A stretch of DNA of 15,836 bases from Methanobrevibacter ruminantium (GTDB lineage: Archaea > Methanobacteriota > Methanobacteria > Methanobacteriales > Methanobacteriaceae). Numbering within the stretch: the stretch's first letter is position 1; each line of letters opens with the position of its first letter. Below, in pieces: positions 7,030-14,153 of the stretch. A model generated the notes under the pieces. That model was not told the DNA's origin. It did not search any database and saw only the letters and a list, made by a program, of their open reading frames with translations. A program made the position numbers and the translations under genes. The stretch is from contig NZ_JAEDCO010000034.1 in the NCBI RefSeq assembly GCF_016294135.1, positions 1 to 15,836 on the forward strand, given 5' to 3'.

Positions 7030-7587
7030 ATGATAACATTTATAACTGGGAACGAACATAAAGTAATAGAAGCAGAGAATATTTTCAAACTTTTTGGCGT
7101 TGAACTTGAGCATATTGATTTAGGTTACATGGAACCTCAAGGAACCCTTGAGGATGTAGCAAGATTCGGTGCTAAATATGCTTGCCAAGAGTTAAACCGC
7201 TCTGTGATTGTTGAAGATGCTGGTTTATTCATAAGAGCTTTAAATGGTTTTCCAGGAACTTACTCAAAATTTGTACAGAATTCACTTGGAAACCAAAACA
7301 TTTTAAAACTTATGGATGGAGTTGATGATCGATACGCTGAATTCAGGTCAGTTATTGGCTATTGCACACCCAATTCTGAGCCCAAGGTCTTTTTAGGGCG
7401 TGTCGAAGGTCAAATAGCTTTTGAAGAAAGAGGCAATCTTGGTTTTGCTTACGACCCCCTATTCATAATAGAGGAAGAGGGCAAGACCTTTGGAGAACTT
7501 ACTACAGAAGAGAAGAACCAGTATTCACATAGAAGAAATTCTTTAGAAAAATTTATCAATTGGTATGTAAACCAAGATGATGAATAA
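7030..7587 (+). CDS. XTP/dITP pyrophosphatase (Ham1/RdgB family)
   Basis: Hydrolyses non-canonical purine triphosphates (dITP, XTP, ITP) to the monophosphate and pyrophosphate, keeping them out of DNA and RNA. The 185-residue protein is full length for the family and shows TGNEHK (6-11, substrate-binding N8 and K11), VEDAGL (61-66, metal ligands E62 and D63), FPGTYSK (74-80), GFAYDPLF (138-145) and SHRRNSL (166-172). The ATG has no upstream ribosome binding site; a TATA-like element about 30 bases upstream suggests a leaderless transcript. It lies between kae1-bud32 and rps15. A gene of this family is often near kae1 in archaea, and all three point to basic information-processing upkeep. A short T run follows the stop. 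Confidence 0.95.
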   Translation: MITFITGNEHKVIEAENIFKLFGVELEHIDLGYMEPQGTLEDVARFGAKYACQELNRSVIVEDAGLFIRALNGFPGTYSKFVQNSLGNQNILKLMDGVDDRYAEFRSVIGYCTPNSEPKVFLGRVEGQIAFEERGNLGFAYDPLFIIEEEGKTFGELTTEEKNQYSHRRNSLEKFINWYVNQDDE

Positions 7588-7862
7588 TAAATTTTCAAAT
7601 ATTTTTTAATTAACAAAATTAGAATAGACAATTTTATCTAAGATTGGCTGTTTTATTGCAGTTTAATTGATGAAATTTGAAACTTATTGTTTTTATTCAG
7701 GCCATATTTTGGTAATTTAAAGATTTTTTCAAAAAATGAATTTAAAATAATTTTTTAAAATGATCATTGTCATATAAACAGTTTTTAATGGTTTCATATG
7801 ATGATTTTTCATTAATAATTATTTTACAAAGGACCTTACTATAAATAATCAAAAAACTTATT

Positions 7863-7870
7863 GGAGAGGA
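7863..7870 (+). promoter_or_regulatory. ribosome binding site fixing the rps15 start
   Basis: GGAGAGGA ends five bases before the ATG at 7876. It shows that the ATG, not the in-frame TTG at 7861 upstream of it, begins ribosomal protein S15. Confidence 0.75.
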
Positions 7871-7875
7871 TATTT

Positions 7876-8274
7876 ATGGCAAGACCAGAATGGATCGCAT
7901 ACAGTAACGAAGAAATCGAAGAATTTATTGTAAAATTCAAAAGAGAAGGTAAATCTGCAAGTCAAATCGGAGTAATTTTAAGAGACCAATACGGTATTCC
8001 TAGTGTAAAAGAAGTCACTGGTGAAAAAATTACCCAAATCTTAAAAAGAAACGGTCAAGCTGAAGAGTACCCTGAAGATTTAATGAATTTAATCAGAAGA
8101 GCAGTAAATATCAGAGATCACTTAGAAGAAAACCCAAAAGACCTTCATGGTAAAAGAGGATTAACTATCATTGAATCTAGAATCCGTAGATTAGGTAGAT
8201 ACTATGCAAAGAATGGTCAATTACCAGAAGGATGGAGATACGATCCAACAAAAGCAGCACTTCTCGTTAAATAG
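7876..8274 (+). CDS. rps15: 30S ribosomal protein S15 (archaeal/eukaryal uS15)
   Basis: Primary 16S rRNA-binding protein of the small subunit. The 132-residue protein has the archaeal/eukaryal layout: an N-terminal extension (about 1-60, WIAYSNEEIEEFI and SASQIGVILRDQYGIP) followed by the universal S15 core with NLIRRAVNIRDHLEENPKDLHGKRGL (given in pieces: about 78-103) and ESRIRRLGRYY (about 107-117). It ends PTKAALLVK. The strong GGAGAGGA site fixes the start at 7876. Codon choice is visibly enriched for a few preferred codons, as expected for a highly expressed gene. The stop at 8272-8274 runs directly into the recJ coding sequence, so the two are surely co-transcribed; the rps15-recJ pairing is common in euryarchaea. 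Confidence 0.97.
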   Translation: MARPEWIAYSNEEIEEFIVKFKREGKSASQIGVILRDQYGIPSVKEVTGEKITQILKRNGQAEEYPEDLMNLIRRAVNIRDHLEENPKDLHGKRGLTIIESRIRRLGRYYAKNGQLPEGWRYDPTKAALLVK

Positions 8275-9628
8275 AGATAATGAAAAATTTGATTCTCTAT
8301 TAAGTAGAGGATGTGACGCTTCTGATATGCTAAAGAAGCATATCGAAAATGATAACATTATTAGATTAATTTCTCATAATGATGCTGATGGATTGTCATC
8401 AGCAGGTATTATAGCTAATGCTATTAAGGAAGAAGGAGGACAATTCCACATTACAATTGTCCCTCGTCTTAAAGCTGATGTGATTAGGGATGTTGCAAAG
8501 GAAAAATATGAATTGTATGTTTTTTCAGATATGGGCAGTGCTTGTATCAAGCAACTTAATTCTCTAAAAGCTGATGTTATTGTTGCAGACCATCACCAGC
8601 CAAGCGCCCACGAACCTAAAGACAATCTTGTTCATGTCAACCCTCACTTATTTGGTGTTGACGGAAGTCGTGAAATAAGTGGTGCAGGATCTAGCTATTT
8701 GTCAGTTAGAGACATGGATAAAAAGCATCTGGCTTATATGGCGCTTATTGGTGCATTTGGTGATATGCAGTGCCAGAACAGATTTGTTGGTGTAAACCAA
8801 TTAATATTGAAGGATGGTTTGGAAGCAGGCAATTTGGAAATCCATGAAGACTTAAAGATAGTCTCTAAAGCACAAGAGCATTTATTCAAATCAATTGCTT
8901 ATACATTAAATCCTCCACTTCCAGGTTTAACCGGAAGTTTGGAGAACTCTCAGGAACTTCTTGAAAAAATGGGAGTTTCCTATGGTATTAAGTTCATTGA
9001 ATTAGAAGATGAGGAAAAGGATGTTGTTAAAGATGAACTTGTAAAGGTAAATCCTCAAATATTTGGGGATGTTTACAGTGTTCCTCGTGAGCATCCAGTC
9101 TTGCGTAATTTAGAGGAGTATTCTGCAATCTTGGATGCTTGTGGTAAAAACAAGGAGTATGGATTAGCACTTAGCATTGTTCTTGGTGAAAGAGATGAAG
9201 CTTTGGAAAAGGCTCTCAATCTTCAAAAGACTTATAGGAACGACCTTACTAAAGGGTTCGATTGGATTAGTCGTGAAGGCGCCCAACAATTGAATTACAT
9301 TCAATACCTTTACAGTGAGGATAAGGTTCTTAAAAGTATTATGGGAACAATTGCCGGTGTTGGAATGTCTGCTAAAATCTTAAATGATGAAAAGCCTATT
9401 TTAGGTTTATCAAGACTTCATAAGGACATCAAGGTTTCAGGCAGGGCAACACGACCAATGGTTGCACGTGGAGTTAATTTAGGTAAAGCTTTAAGCGAAG
9501 TCGCAGTTAACTTTGGCGGACAAGGTGGTGGACACGATATCGCAGCTGGTGCTATGATACCATATGAAGCTAAGGATCAATTCTTGCATTTAGTTGACCA
9601 AGCTATTGAGGCTCAATTAAATAGTTAA
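8204..9628 (+). CDS. recJ: RecJ-like single-stranded DNA exonuclease (DHH family)
   Basis: DHH/DHHA1 phosphoesterase of the archaeal RecJ type, implicated in DNA repair and replication-fork processing. Numbering from the ATG at 8204: motif I ISHNDADG (56-63), motif II FSDMGSA (107-113), motif III VADHHQPS (127-134), motif IV IGAFGDMQ (182-189), and the DHHA1 nucleic-acid-binding motif GGQGGGHDIAAGA (438-450). The catalytic Asp/His set looks complete. The start is uncertain. The ATGs at 8204 and 8213 lie inside rps15 and give an unconvincing Gln-rich N-terminus; the next in-frame ATG is 8327, just before motif I; yet the sequence from about 8285 (KFDSLLSRGCDASD) looks like genuine protein. An ATG at 8280, right after the rps15 stop, is one base out of frame (see findings). 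A hairpin terminator overlaps the stop. Confidence 0.9.
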   Translation: MQRMVNYQKDGDTIQQKQHFSLNRDNEKFDSLLSRGCDASDMLKKHIENDNIIRLISHNDADGLSSAGIIANAIKEEGGQFHITIVPRLKADVIRDVAKEKYELYVFSDMGSACIKQLNSLKADVIVADHHQPSAHEPKDNLVHVNPHLFGVDGSREISGAGSSYLSVRDMDKKHLAYMALIGAFGDMQCQNRFVGVNQLILKDGLEAGNLEIHEDLKIVSKAQEHLFKSIAYTLNPPLPGLTGSLENSQELLEKMGVSYGIKFIELEDEEKDVVKDELVKVNPQIFGDVYSVPREHPVLRNLEEYSAILDACGKNKEYGLALSIVLGERDEALEKALNLQKTYRNDLTKGFDWISREGAQQLNYIQYLYSEDKVLKSIMGTIAGVGMSAKILNDEKPILGLSRLHKDIKVSGRATRPMVARGVNLGKALSEVAVNFGGQGGGHDIAAGAMIPYEAKDQFLHLVDQAIEAQLNS

Positions 9629-9653
9629 GATAATTCTTAGCTATTATTTTTTT
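9620..9653 (+). terminator. hairpin plus T-tract terminator overlapping the recJ stop
   Basis: AATAGTTAAG (9620-9629) pairs with CTTAGCTATT (9636-9645) in a 10-bp stem with one T-G pair and a six-base loop. The recJ stop codon is in the left arm. A T7 run follows at 9647-9653. Confidence 0.65.
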
Positions 9654-9930
9654 AATAAATTTCTTTTTTTAATCAAATTTTTAAAAAGTTTTCATGAGTT
9701 TTTTATTTTTAACTTTTGACTTTTTCATAATTAACTATTTTACAAATTTTTCTTTAATATTTCATTTTTTAGCCTATTTTTTTAAAAAGTATTTTATAAT
9801 TAAAATACAAAAATAATAGTGTTATATTAACTTTTATTAATTAAAAAATTTAATTAATCACGAATTTTATTAATTTACTAATGATTATTATCATTGCTAA
9901 TATTATTTTATTATTGATTGGTGGAATCTT
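9654..9930. other. AT-rich intergenic region between recJ and the cysteine synthase gene
   Basis: After the recJ terminator there is no credible reading frame or RNA gene. The stretch is T-rich up to about 9780, then AT-rich with an inverted repeat ATTAATTA (9836-9843) / TAATTAAT (9851-9858), a dyad at 9880-9895 and a GGTGG ribosome binding site at 9920-9924 before the ATG at 9931. The promoter of the downstream gene must lie in the second half. Confidence 0.6.
9880..9895. promoter_or_regulatory. dyad upstream of the cysteine synthase-like gene
   Basis: AATGAT-TATT-ATCATT is a 6-bp inverted repeat about 35 bases before the start codon, where a bound protein would block the promoter or the start of transcription. 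It faintly resembles A/T-rich metalloregulator boxes (Fur/DtxR type), but no regulator can be assigned. Confidence 0.35.
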
Positions 9931-10890
9931 ATGAATGTTGATAAATTAGTTGGCAATACCCCAATGATTAAAATTGATTATGAATATGAAGGCAAAAAGG
10001 GAAGCATTTATTCTAAAGTTGAATATTACAACTATTCTGGAAGCATTAAAGACAGGATAGCATTATACATTATCCAAAAAGAAAAGGAACGAGGAAACTT
10101 AAAGGATGGCCAACCTATCATAGAGGTTACAAGCGGAAACACTGGAATTGCTTTCAGTGCAATCGGAGCGCTTTTAGGCCATGATGTGCACATCTTCATG
10201 CCTGATTGGGTATCTCTTGAAAGAAGGAAACTTATTCAAATGTATGGTGCAGAGGTCCATCTTGTATCCAGAGAAGATGGTGGATTCAAGGGAGCTCTTG
10301 AACTTGTAGATGATTTTGCAGATGAAATTGGCGCTTATAAGCCTCTTCAGTTTGACAATGAGTTGAATGTTGAAGCCCAATATAAGAAAACAGGTCAAGA
10401 GATAGTTGATGCTATTCCAGATGTCAATGCATTTGTTTCAGGAATCGGTACCGGTGGAACACTTATGGGAATCGGTAAAAGATTAAAGGATCATAATCCT
10501 GATGCTAAAGTCTTTGCATTGGAACCAAGCACATTGTCAATTCTTAAGATGGGAATGGATGAAGGAAGCCATTTGATTGAAGGTATTGGTGATGACTTTA
10601 TTCCTGGAATCGTTGATGAGGAATTGATTGATGACATTGTTTTGATTCATGATTGTGATGCGATTAACATGTCTAAAAGGATTGCTCAGGAATTAGGATT
10701 GGGAATTGGAATTTCAAGCGGTGCAAACTTCTTGGCAAGTGTAATCATGGACAATGATGACTTGAAGATTGCAACAGTCTTCCCAGATGACAACAAGAAG
10801 TACATAACAACCAAATTGTCTGAACCTATTGATGAAAATCCTGAATTGATTTCCAACCATATCAAACTCATCGGTTTTGAAGTTATTTAA
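9931..10890 (+). CDS. PLP-dependent cysteine synthase family protein
   Basis: Fold-type II PLP enzyme of the cysteine synthase (CysK/CysM) family, expected to make cysteine from O-acetyl- or O-phosphoserine and sulfide. The 319-residue protein has SGSIKDR with the PLP lysine K40, the substrate loop TSGNTGI (67-73), the phosphate-binding GIGTGGT (171-177), HLIEGIGDDFIPG (214-226), GISSGA (260-265) and FPDDNKKYITT (284-294, counterpart of the usual PDxGxRYxST). The segment before the lysine, EYYNYSGSIKDR, differs from the common NPGSSVKDR. Together with GGTGG before the ATG, this supports a genuine start at 9931. The gene is 46 bases upstream of the AcnX-type gene and may share its transcript. 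Acetyl- versus phosphoserine preference, or a related beta-replacement activity, cannot be decided from motifs. Confidence 0.87.
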   Translation: MNVDKLVGNTPMIKIDYEYEGKKGSIYSKVEYYNYSGSIKDRIALYIIQKEKERGNLKDGQPIIEVTSGNTGIAFSAIGALLGHDVHIFMPDWVSLERRKLIQMYGAEVHLVSREDGGFKGALELVDDFADEIGAYKPLQFDNELNVEAQYKKTGQEIVDAIPDVNAFVSGIGTGGTLMGIGKRLKDHNPDAKVFALEPSTLSILKMGMDEGSHLIEGIGDDFIPGIVDEELIDDIVLIHDCDAINMSKRIAQELGLGIGISSGANFLASVIMDNDDLKIATVFPDDNKKYITTKLSEPIDENPELISNHIKLIGFEVI

Positions 10891-10936
10891 CTAAACATAT
10901 TCAATTTTACAAAATTTCATAGAAAAGGGGAATTTC

Positions 10937-12172
10937 ATGTTTTTAACTAAAGAAGAAGAAAGGATGGCTAGTGGGGAATATGGAGAAACCATTAGAAAAA
11001 GTATGGATATCTTAATTGCATTGGGAGACATTTACGGTGCAGAGAAATTCGTAGACATCAAGTCTGCTCAAGTGTCTGGAGTATCCTATAAGACTATAGG
11101 CCAAGCAGGTCTTGAATATCTTGAAGACTTGGCTAGAACTGCTGAAATCATTTACAATGAAAATGGTACAATAAGCGATAAAAGTGGAATTGCAACAATA
11201 TCTGCAACTCTTAACCCTGCAGGAACTGATCTGGATAACTGGGAAGATTTCGGTTTTCCTCCAGAGTTCGCTAAAAAGCAAGTGGATATCTGCAATGCTT
11301 ATGGAGCGCTTGGAATAAGCACTACCTGTACATGCACTCCTTATTTGATTGGAAACGTTCCACGATTTGGTGACCATGTTTCCTGGTCTGAATCCTCTGC
11401 AGTTGCTTATGTAAACTCTGTAATAGGTGCAAGAACCAATCGTGAAGGAGGTCCTGGAGCATTGGCTGCAGCTATTGTAGGAAAGACTCCTTTATACGGA
11501 TTCCATTTGGGTGAAAACAGAACCGCTGATTTGATTGTGGATGTTGAATGTGAACTTGAAAGGGCTGATTTCGGTGCTTTAGGTTATGCAGTGGGCCAAG
11601 TTGTTAAGGATGGAGTTCCTTACTTTAAAATGCAAAACAAGCCTTACAAGATAGAAAACGGTAATCTGAAAGCTCTTGGTGCAGCGCTTGCATCTTCTGG
11701 TGCAGTGGCTTTATACCATGTTGAAGACATCACTCCAGAGTACAAGTTTGCTGACATTGGTAATGTTGAAGACAAAATAACCATTGCTAAAGATGACATT
11801 ATCGAAACAAGAGAAAAACTTAGCAGTGCAGAAGGTTATGCAGACCTTGTATGCTTAGGTTGCCCTCATGCTTCCCTAGAGGAAGTTAAGGAAGTTGCAG
11901 AAATAGTCAAAGGCAAGAAGATAAAAAACGAGCTTTGGGTTTGCACCTCAATCAACATAAAGGAAGCTGCTAAACGTTTAGGCTATCTTGATGCCATTGA
12001 GAATGCAGGAGGTAAGATCTGCTGTGATACCTGTATGGTAGTTGCTCCAATAGAGCAAATGGGCTATGAAGTCATTGGAGTGAATTCTGCTAAAGCAGCT
12101 AATTATGTCCCTTCAATGTGTGGATTAAAGGTTATCTACAATGACATTGAGAACCTATTGGATTTTGATTAA
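10937..12172 (+). CDS. aconitase X catalytic domain protein; likely phosphomevalonate dehydratase large subunit
   Basis: Member of the AcnX/DUF521 family. In archaea the large subunit pairs with a small DUF126 protein as the [4Fe-4S] phosphomevalonate dehydratase of the modified mevalonate pathway. The 411-residue protein starts MFLTKEEERMASGEYG, typical of the family, and has AQVSGVSYKTIG (44-55), TTCTCTPYL (129-137, C131/C133), SESSAVAYVNSVIGARTNREGG region (about 151-172), GCPHAS (308-313, C309) and CCDTCMV (362-368). Cysteines in these last three regions are the presumptive cluster ligands. The ATG has AAAAGGGG about seven bases upstream. No DUF126 small-subunit gene is next to it, unlike many archaea where the two are adjacent, so the partner must be elsewhere. 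The last codons and the T-rich flank are duplicated in tandem. The substrate is inferred from family knowledge. Confidence 0.87.
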   Translation: MFLTKEEERMASGEYGETIRKSMDILIALGDIYGAEKFVDIKSAQVSGVSYKTIGQAGLEYLEDLARTAEIIYNENGTISDKSGIATISATLNPAGTDLDNWEDFGFPPEFAKKQVDICNAYGALGISTTCTCTPYLIGNVPRFGDHVSWSESSAVAYVNSVIGARTNREGGPGALAAAIVGKTPLYGFHLGENRTADLIVDVECELERADFGALGYAVGQVVKDGVPYFKMQNKPYKIENGNLKALGAALASSGAVALYHVEDITPEYKFADIGNVEDKITIAKDDIIETREKLSSAEGYADLVCLGCPHASLEEVKEVAEIVKGKKIKNELWVCTSINIKEAAKRLGYLDAIENAGGKICCDTCMVVAPIEQMGYEVIGVNSAKAANYVPSMCGLKVIYNDIENLLDFD

Positions 12173-12266
12173 ATCTATTTTTTCTTCTTTTTTTTCTTAT
12201 TTTTCATTGAGAACCTATTGGATTTTGATTAAATCTATTTTTTCTTCTTTTTTTTCTTATTTTTCA
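12145..12266. repeat. 60-bp tandem duplication covering the 3' end of the AcnX-type gene and its terminator
   Basis: 12145-12204 and 12205-12264 are identical, with two further matching bases. The unit contains the last eight sense codons (IENLLDFD) with the TAA stop and the following T-rich tract. The second copy is a non-coding fossil of the gene end, carrying a second in-frame stop and a second T-rich terminator. Identity of both copies suggests a recent duplication. Confidence 0.95.
12173..12264 (+). terminator. duplicated T-rich terminator of the AcnX-type gene
   Basis: Two copies of a T-rich tract, 12174-12204 and 12234-12264, each with T6 and T9 runs broken by C residues, follow the true stop and its duplicated copy. 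No strong hairpin is visible. Confidence 0.5.
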
Positions 12267-12536
12267 ATCTATTTTTATTTTTATTTTTAATTTCGTTCAT
12301 AACTATTTTTTTATTATTTTATCCTATTTTGCTTGATTTTTTAATAAAATTTAACTATACAAAAATCCATTTCCCCATTTTTTTAATAAACTTTAAGTTA
12401 TATAAGAATAATAAATAATATCATATAAATTTATGAATCATTAACTAGGTCATATTTTTGACAAAATGATTTATGATTGAAAAAAATTATTTAAAATTCT
12501 AATAAAATTACATAAACCTTCAAGGAGTGTTAATTA
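12265..12536. other. AT-rich leader region upstream of the first Mur ligase
   Basis: No gene or structured RNA is visible. The first part (to about 12380) is T-rich. Promoter-like TATA elements occur at 12398-12406 (GTTATATAA) and 12422-12430 (CATATAAAT); either would give an untranslated leader of roughly 80-110 bases. AAGGAGTG (12522-12529) is the ribosome binding site for the ATG at 12537. In the final 100 bases I see no clear stem-loop or riboswitch-like structure. Confidence 0.45.
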
Positions 12537-14033
12537 ATGAATGTTATTGTTGTAGGAGCAGGAAATGCAGGTCGTCCTGTTGCAAGATTATTAAACTATG
12601 CTGGCCACACGGTAAAGATAACCGATCCAAAGAGAATTGAAGACTTCCACATGGATGTTCAAAAGACTTTAAGACTTATGGAAAGTGAAGGAGTTGAATT
12701 AGATTTAGGCGTATTTGAACCAAATCTTGATGGAATCGATACAGTTTACTTATCTCCAACTGTACCGGAAAATGCTCCAGCTTACAAAATCATAAAAGAA
12801 GCTAATCTCAATGTCTTTTCCAACGATGATTTCGGAAGATTGGCAGACAGCTTCATTGATATTGATATTATCGGTATCACAGGCAGTGTAGGCAAAACCA
12901 GTACAACCCATATGGTAACTGAAATCTTCAGAACTGCCGGATATCAAGTTTGGATATGTTCCTCCATGACCCAAAACCTTGTTAGTGAAGTCATTGTTGA
13001 TGGAATCATAAAAGGAATTCCAGAAAAATCAGACATTGCTGTTTTGGAGCTTCCTCATGGTACTGCAGGTTTAATGGCTGAACTTCAGCTTAAGGTAGGA
13101 GCACTCCTGAATATTTATGAAGAGCATTTGTCTGAGTTTGGAGGCTCAATGGAACGTTACACCCAAAGAAAAATGTTCATCGCTAAAAATAGTGAAAACT
13201 TCATTACAAGCATTCATTGTAAAGGCACTGTAAAAGAAGCAAGACCTGATGCAATCTTTTACGCAATGGTTAAAGATTTACCTGGATATGATCCATCCAA
13301 AAAATCCGAATACTTTGATAAGGTAGCAAACTTTGAGGAAGTTGCTATTGGTGAAGGTCAAGTATGTAATTTTATTGGTGATAGCGCTAAAGGCGCTATT
13401 GATATCGCTTATAAATTCAGAAACAAATCCAATGAACTTAAAAAAGGCAGCTTTACATCTGACTTCCATATGATGAGCTATTACTATGAAAATGCAGTTG
13501 CTGCAACAGCTATTGCAATGGCTTATGGTTTGCCTGTAGAAATCATCAAGAATGGTCTTGCAAACTTCAAAGGACTTTCAGTTCATATGGAATACATTGG
13601 AGACTACAATGGCAGGGAAGTTTACATTGATGCTTCCTACTTAATAGAAGGTATTACGGCTGCACTTGATTTCTTAGGAGATAGAAGTCTTGTTCTATTG
13701 CTTGATAACTTTGATACTTCAACTTATAGGGATAAGAAGGAAACCGGTAAGCTTATGGGTAAGTATGCTAATGTAATGGTAGCTACTGGATTCAACGAGG
13801 TTTACCAAAGAGTTGACTTGGAACCTGCTCAGGAATTGCTTGATGCTGCAGTAGACTCTGATGCAGTTAAGGTAATTGCAGGAACTATGGAAGAAGGTGC
13901 AGAACTAGCCATTAAATATTCTAAACCTGGAGACACTATCCTTCACTTAGGACCACAACTCATGCAGGATCCTGAAGGTATCATGGAAAAAATCGTTACC
14001 GGTTTAGAAGAAGGCTGTAAAAAGTATGAATAG
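12537..14033 (+). CDS. archaeal Mur ligase family protein (pseudomurein peptide ligase candidate)
   Basis: Mur ligases join amino acids to a carrier with ATP hydrolysis; in Methanobacteriales they are linked to assembly of the pseudomurein peptide. The 498-residue protein has an N-terminal Rossmann domain (VVGAGNAGRPVARLL, 5-19; about 1-105), a central ATPase domain with P-loop GITGSVGKTSTT (113-124, K120) and ELPHGTAG plus NIYEEHLSEFGG (192-203, counterpart of the Mur NxxxDHLD motif), and a C-terminal ligase domain from about 345. That last domain is divergent: VHMEY replaces the usual GRME and DASYLIEG replaces DYAHNPxG, so the acceptor site is unusual. The ATG follows AAGGAGTG. The N-terminal glycine-rich loop recalls MurC/MurD, hence a pMurC-like identity is likely but unproven. 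The next gene is a second ligase, 120 bases downstream across a terminator-like element. Confidence 0.85.
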   Translation: MNVIVVGAGNAGRPVARLLNYAGHTVKITDPKRIEDFHMDVQKTLRLMESEGVELDLGVFEPNLDGIDTVYLSPTVPENAPAYKIIKEANLNVFSNDDFGRLADSFIDIDIIGITGSVGKTSTTHMVTEIFRTAGYQVWICSSMTQNLVSEVIVDGIIKGIPEKSDIAVLELPHGTAGLMAELQLKVGALLNIYEEHLSEFGGSMERYTQRKMFIAKNSENFITSIHCKGTVKEARPDAIFYAMVKDLPGYDPSKKSEYFDKVANFEEVAIGEGQVCNFIGDSAKGAIDIAYKFRNKSNELKKGSFTSDFHMMSYYYENAVAATAIAMAYGLPVEIIKNGLANFKGLSVHMEYIGDYNGREVYIDASYLIEGITAALDFLGDRSLVLLLDNFDTSTYRDKKETGKLMGKYANVMVATGFNEVYQRVDLEPAQELLDAAVDSDAVKVIAGTMEEGAELAIKYSKPGDTILHLGPQLMQDPEGIMEKIVTGLEEGCKKYE

Positions 14034-14034
14034 C

Positions 14035-14079
14035 CAAGCTTTTTAGCCTTCGGCTAAAACCTTGACCAAAATTTTTTCC
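14035..14079 (+). terminator. terminator-like stem-loop element, copy 2
   Basis: One base after the stop of the first Mur ligase: CAAGC, an 8-bp stem TTTTAGCC (14041-14048) / GGCTAAAA (14052-14059) with TTC loop, then the tail ACCTTGACCAAAATTTTT and further Ts. The flanks match the element at 6876-6924 almost base for base, while the hairpin stem differs. Given the second ligase gene 75 bases on, this would reduce or end read-through and give the two ligases separate transcripts. Confidence 0.6.
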
Positions 14080-14153
14080 ACTATTTGGAGTATTAATTTC
14101 TTTTAATTTTTTCTTTTTTTAATTAATTTTTATCTTTTCATGAAGGTGTTAAA

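Noticed and set aside
7671..7721. A 16-codon frame in the gap between the XTP pyrophosphatase gene and rps15.
   Set aside because: It has no ribosome binding site, no recognisable composition and is too short to support.
9836..9858. Inverted repeat ATTAATTA / TAATTAAT before the cysteine synthase gene.
   Set aside because: It is pure A/T low-complexity sequence, of the kind expected often by chance in this intergenic DNA.
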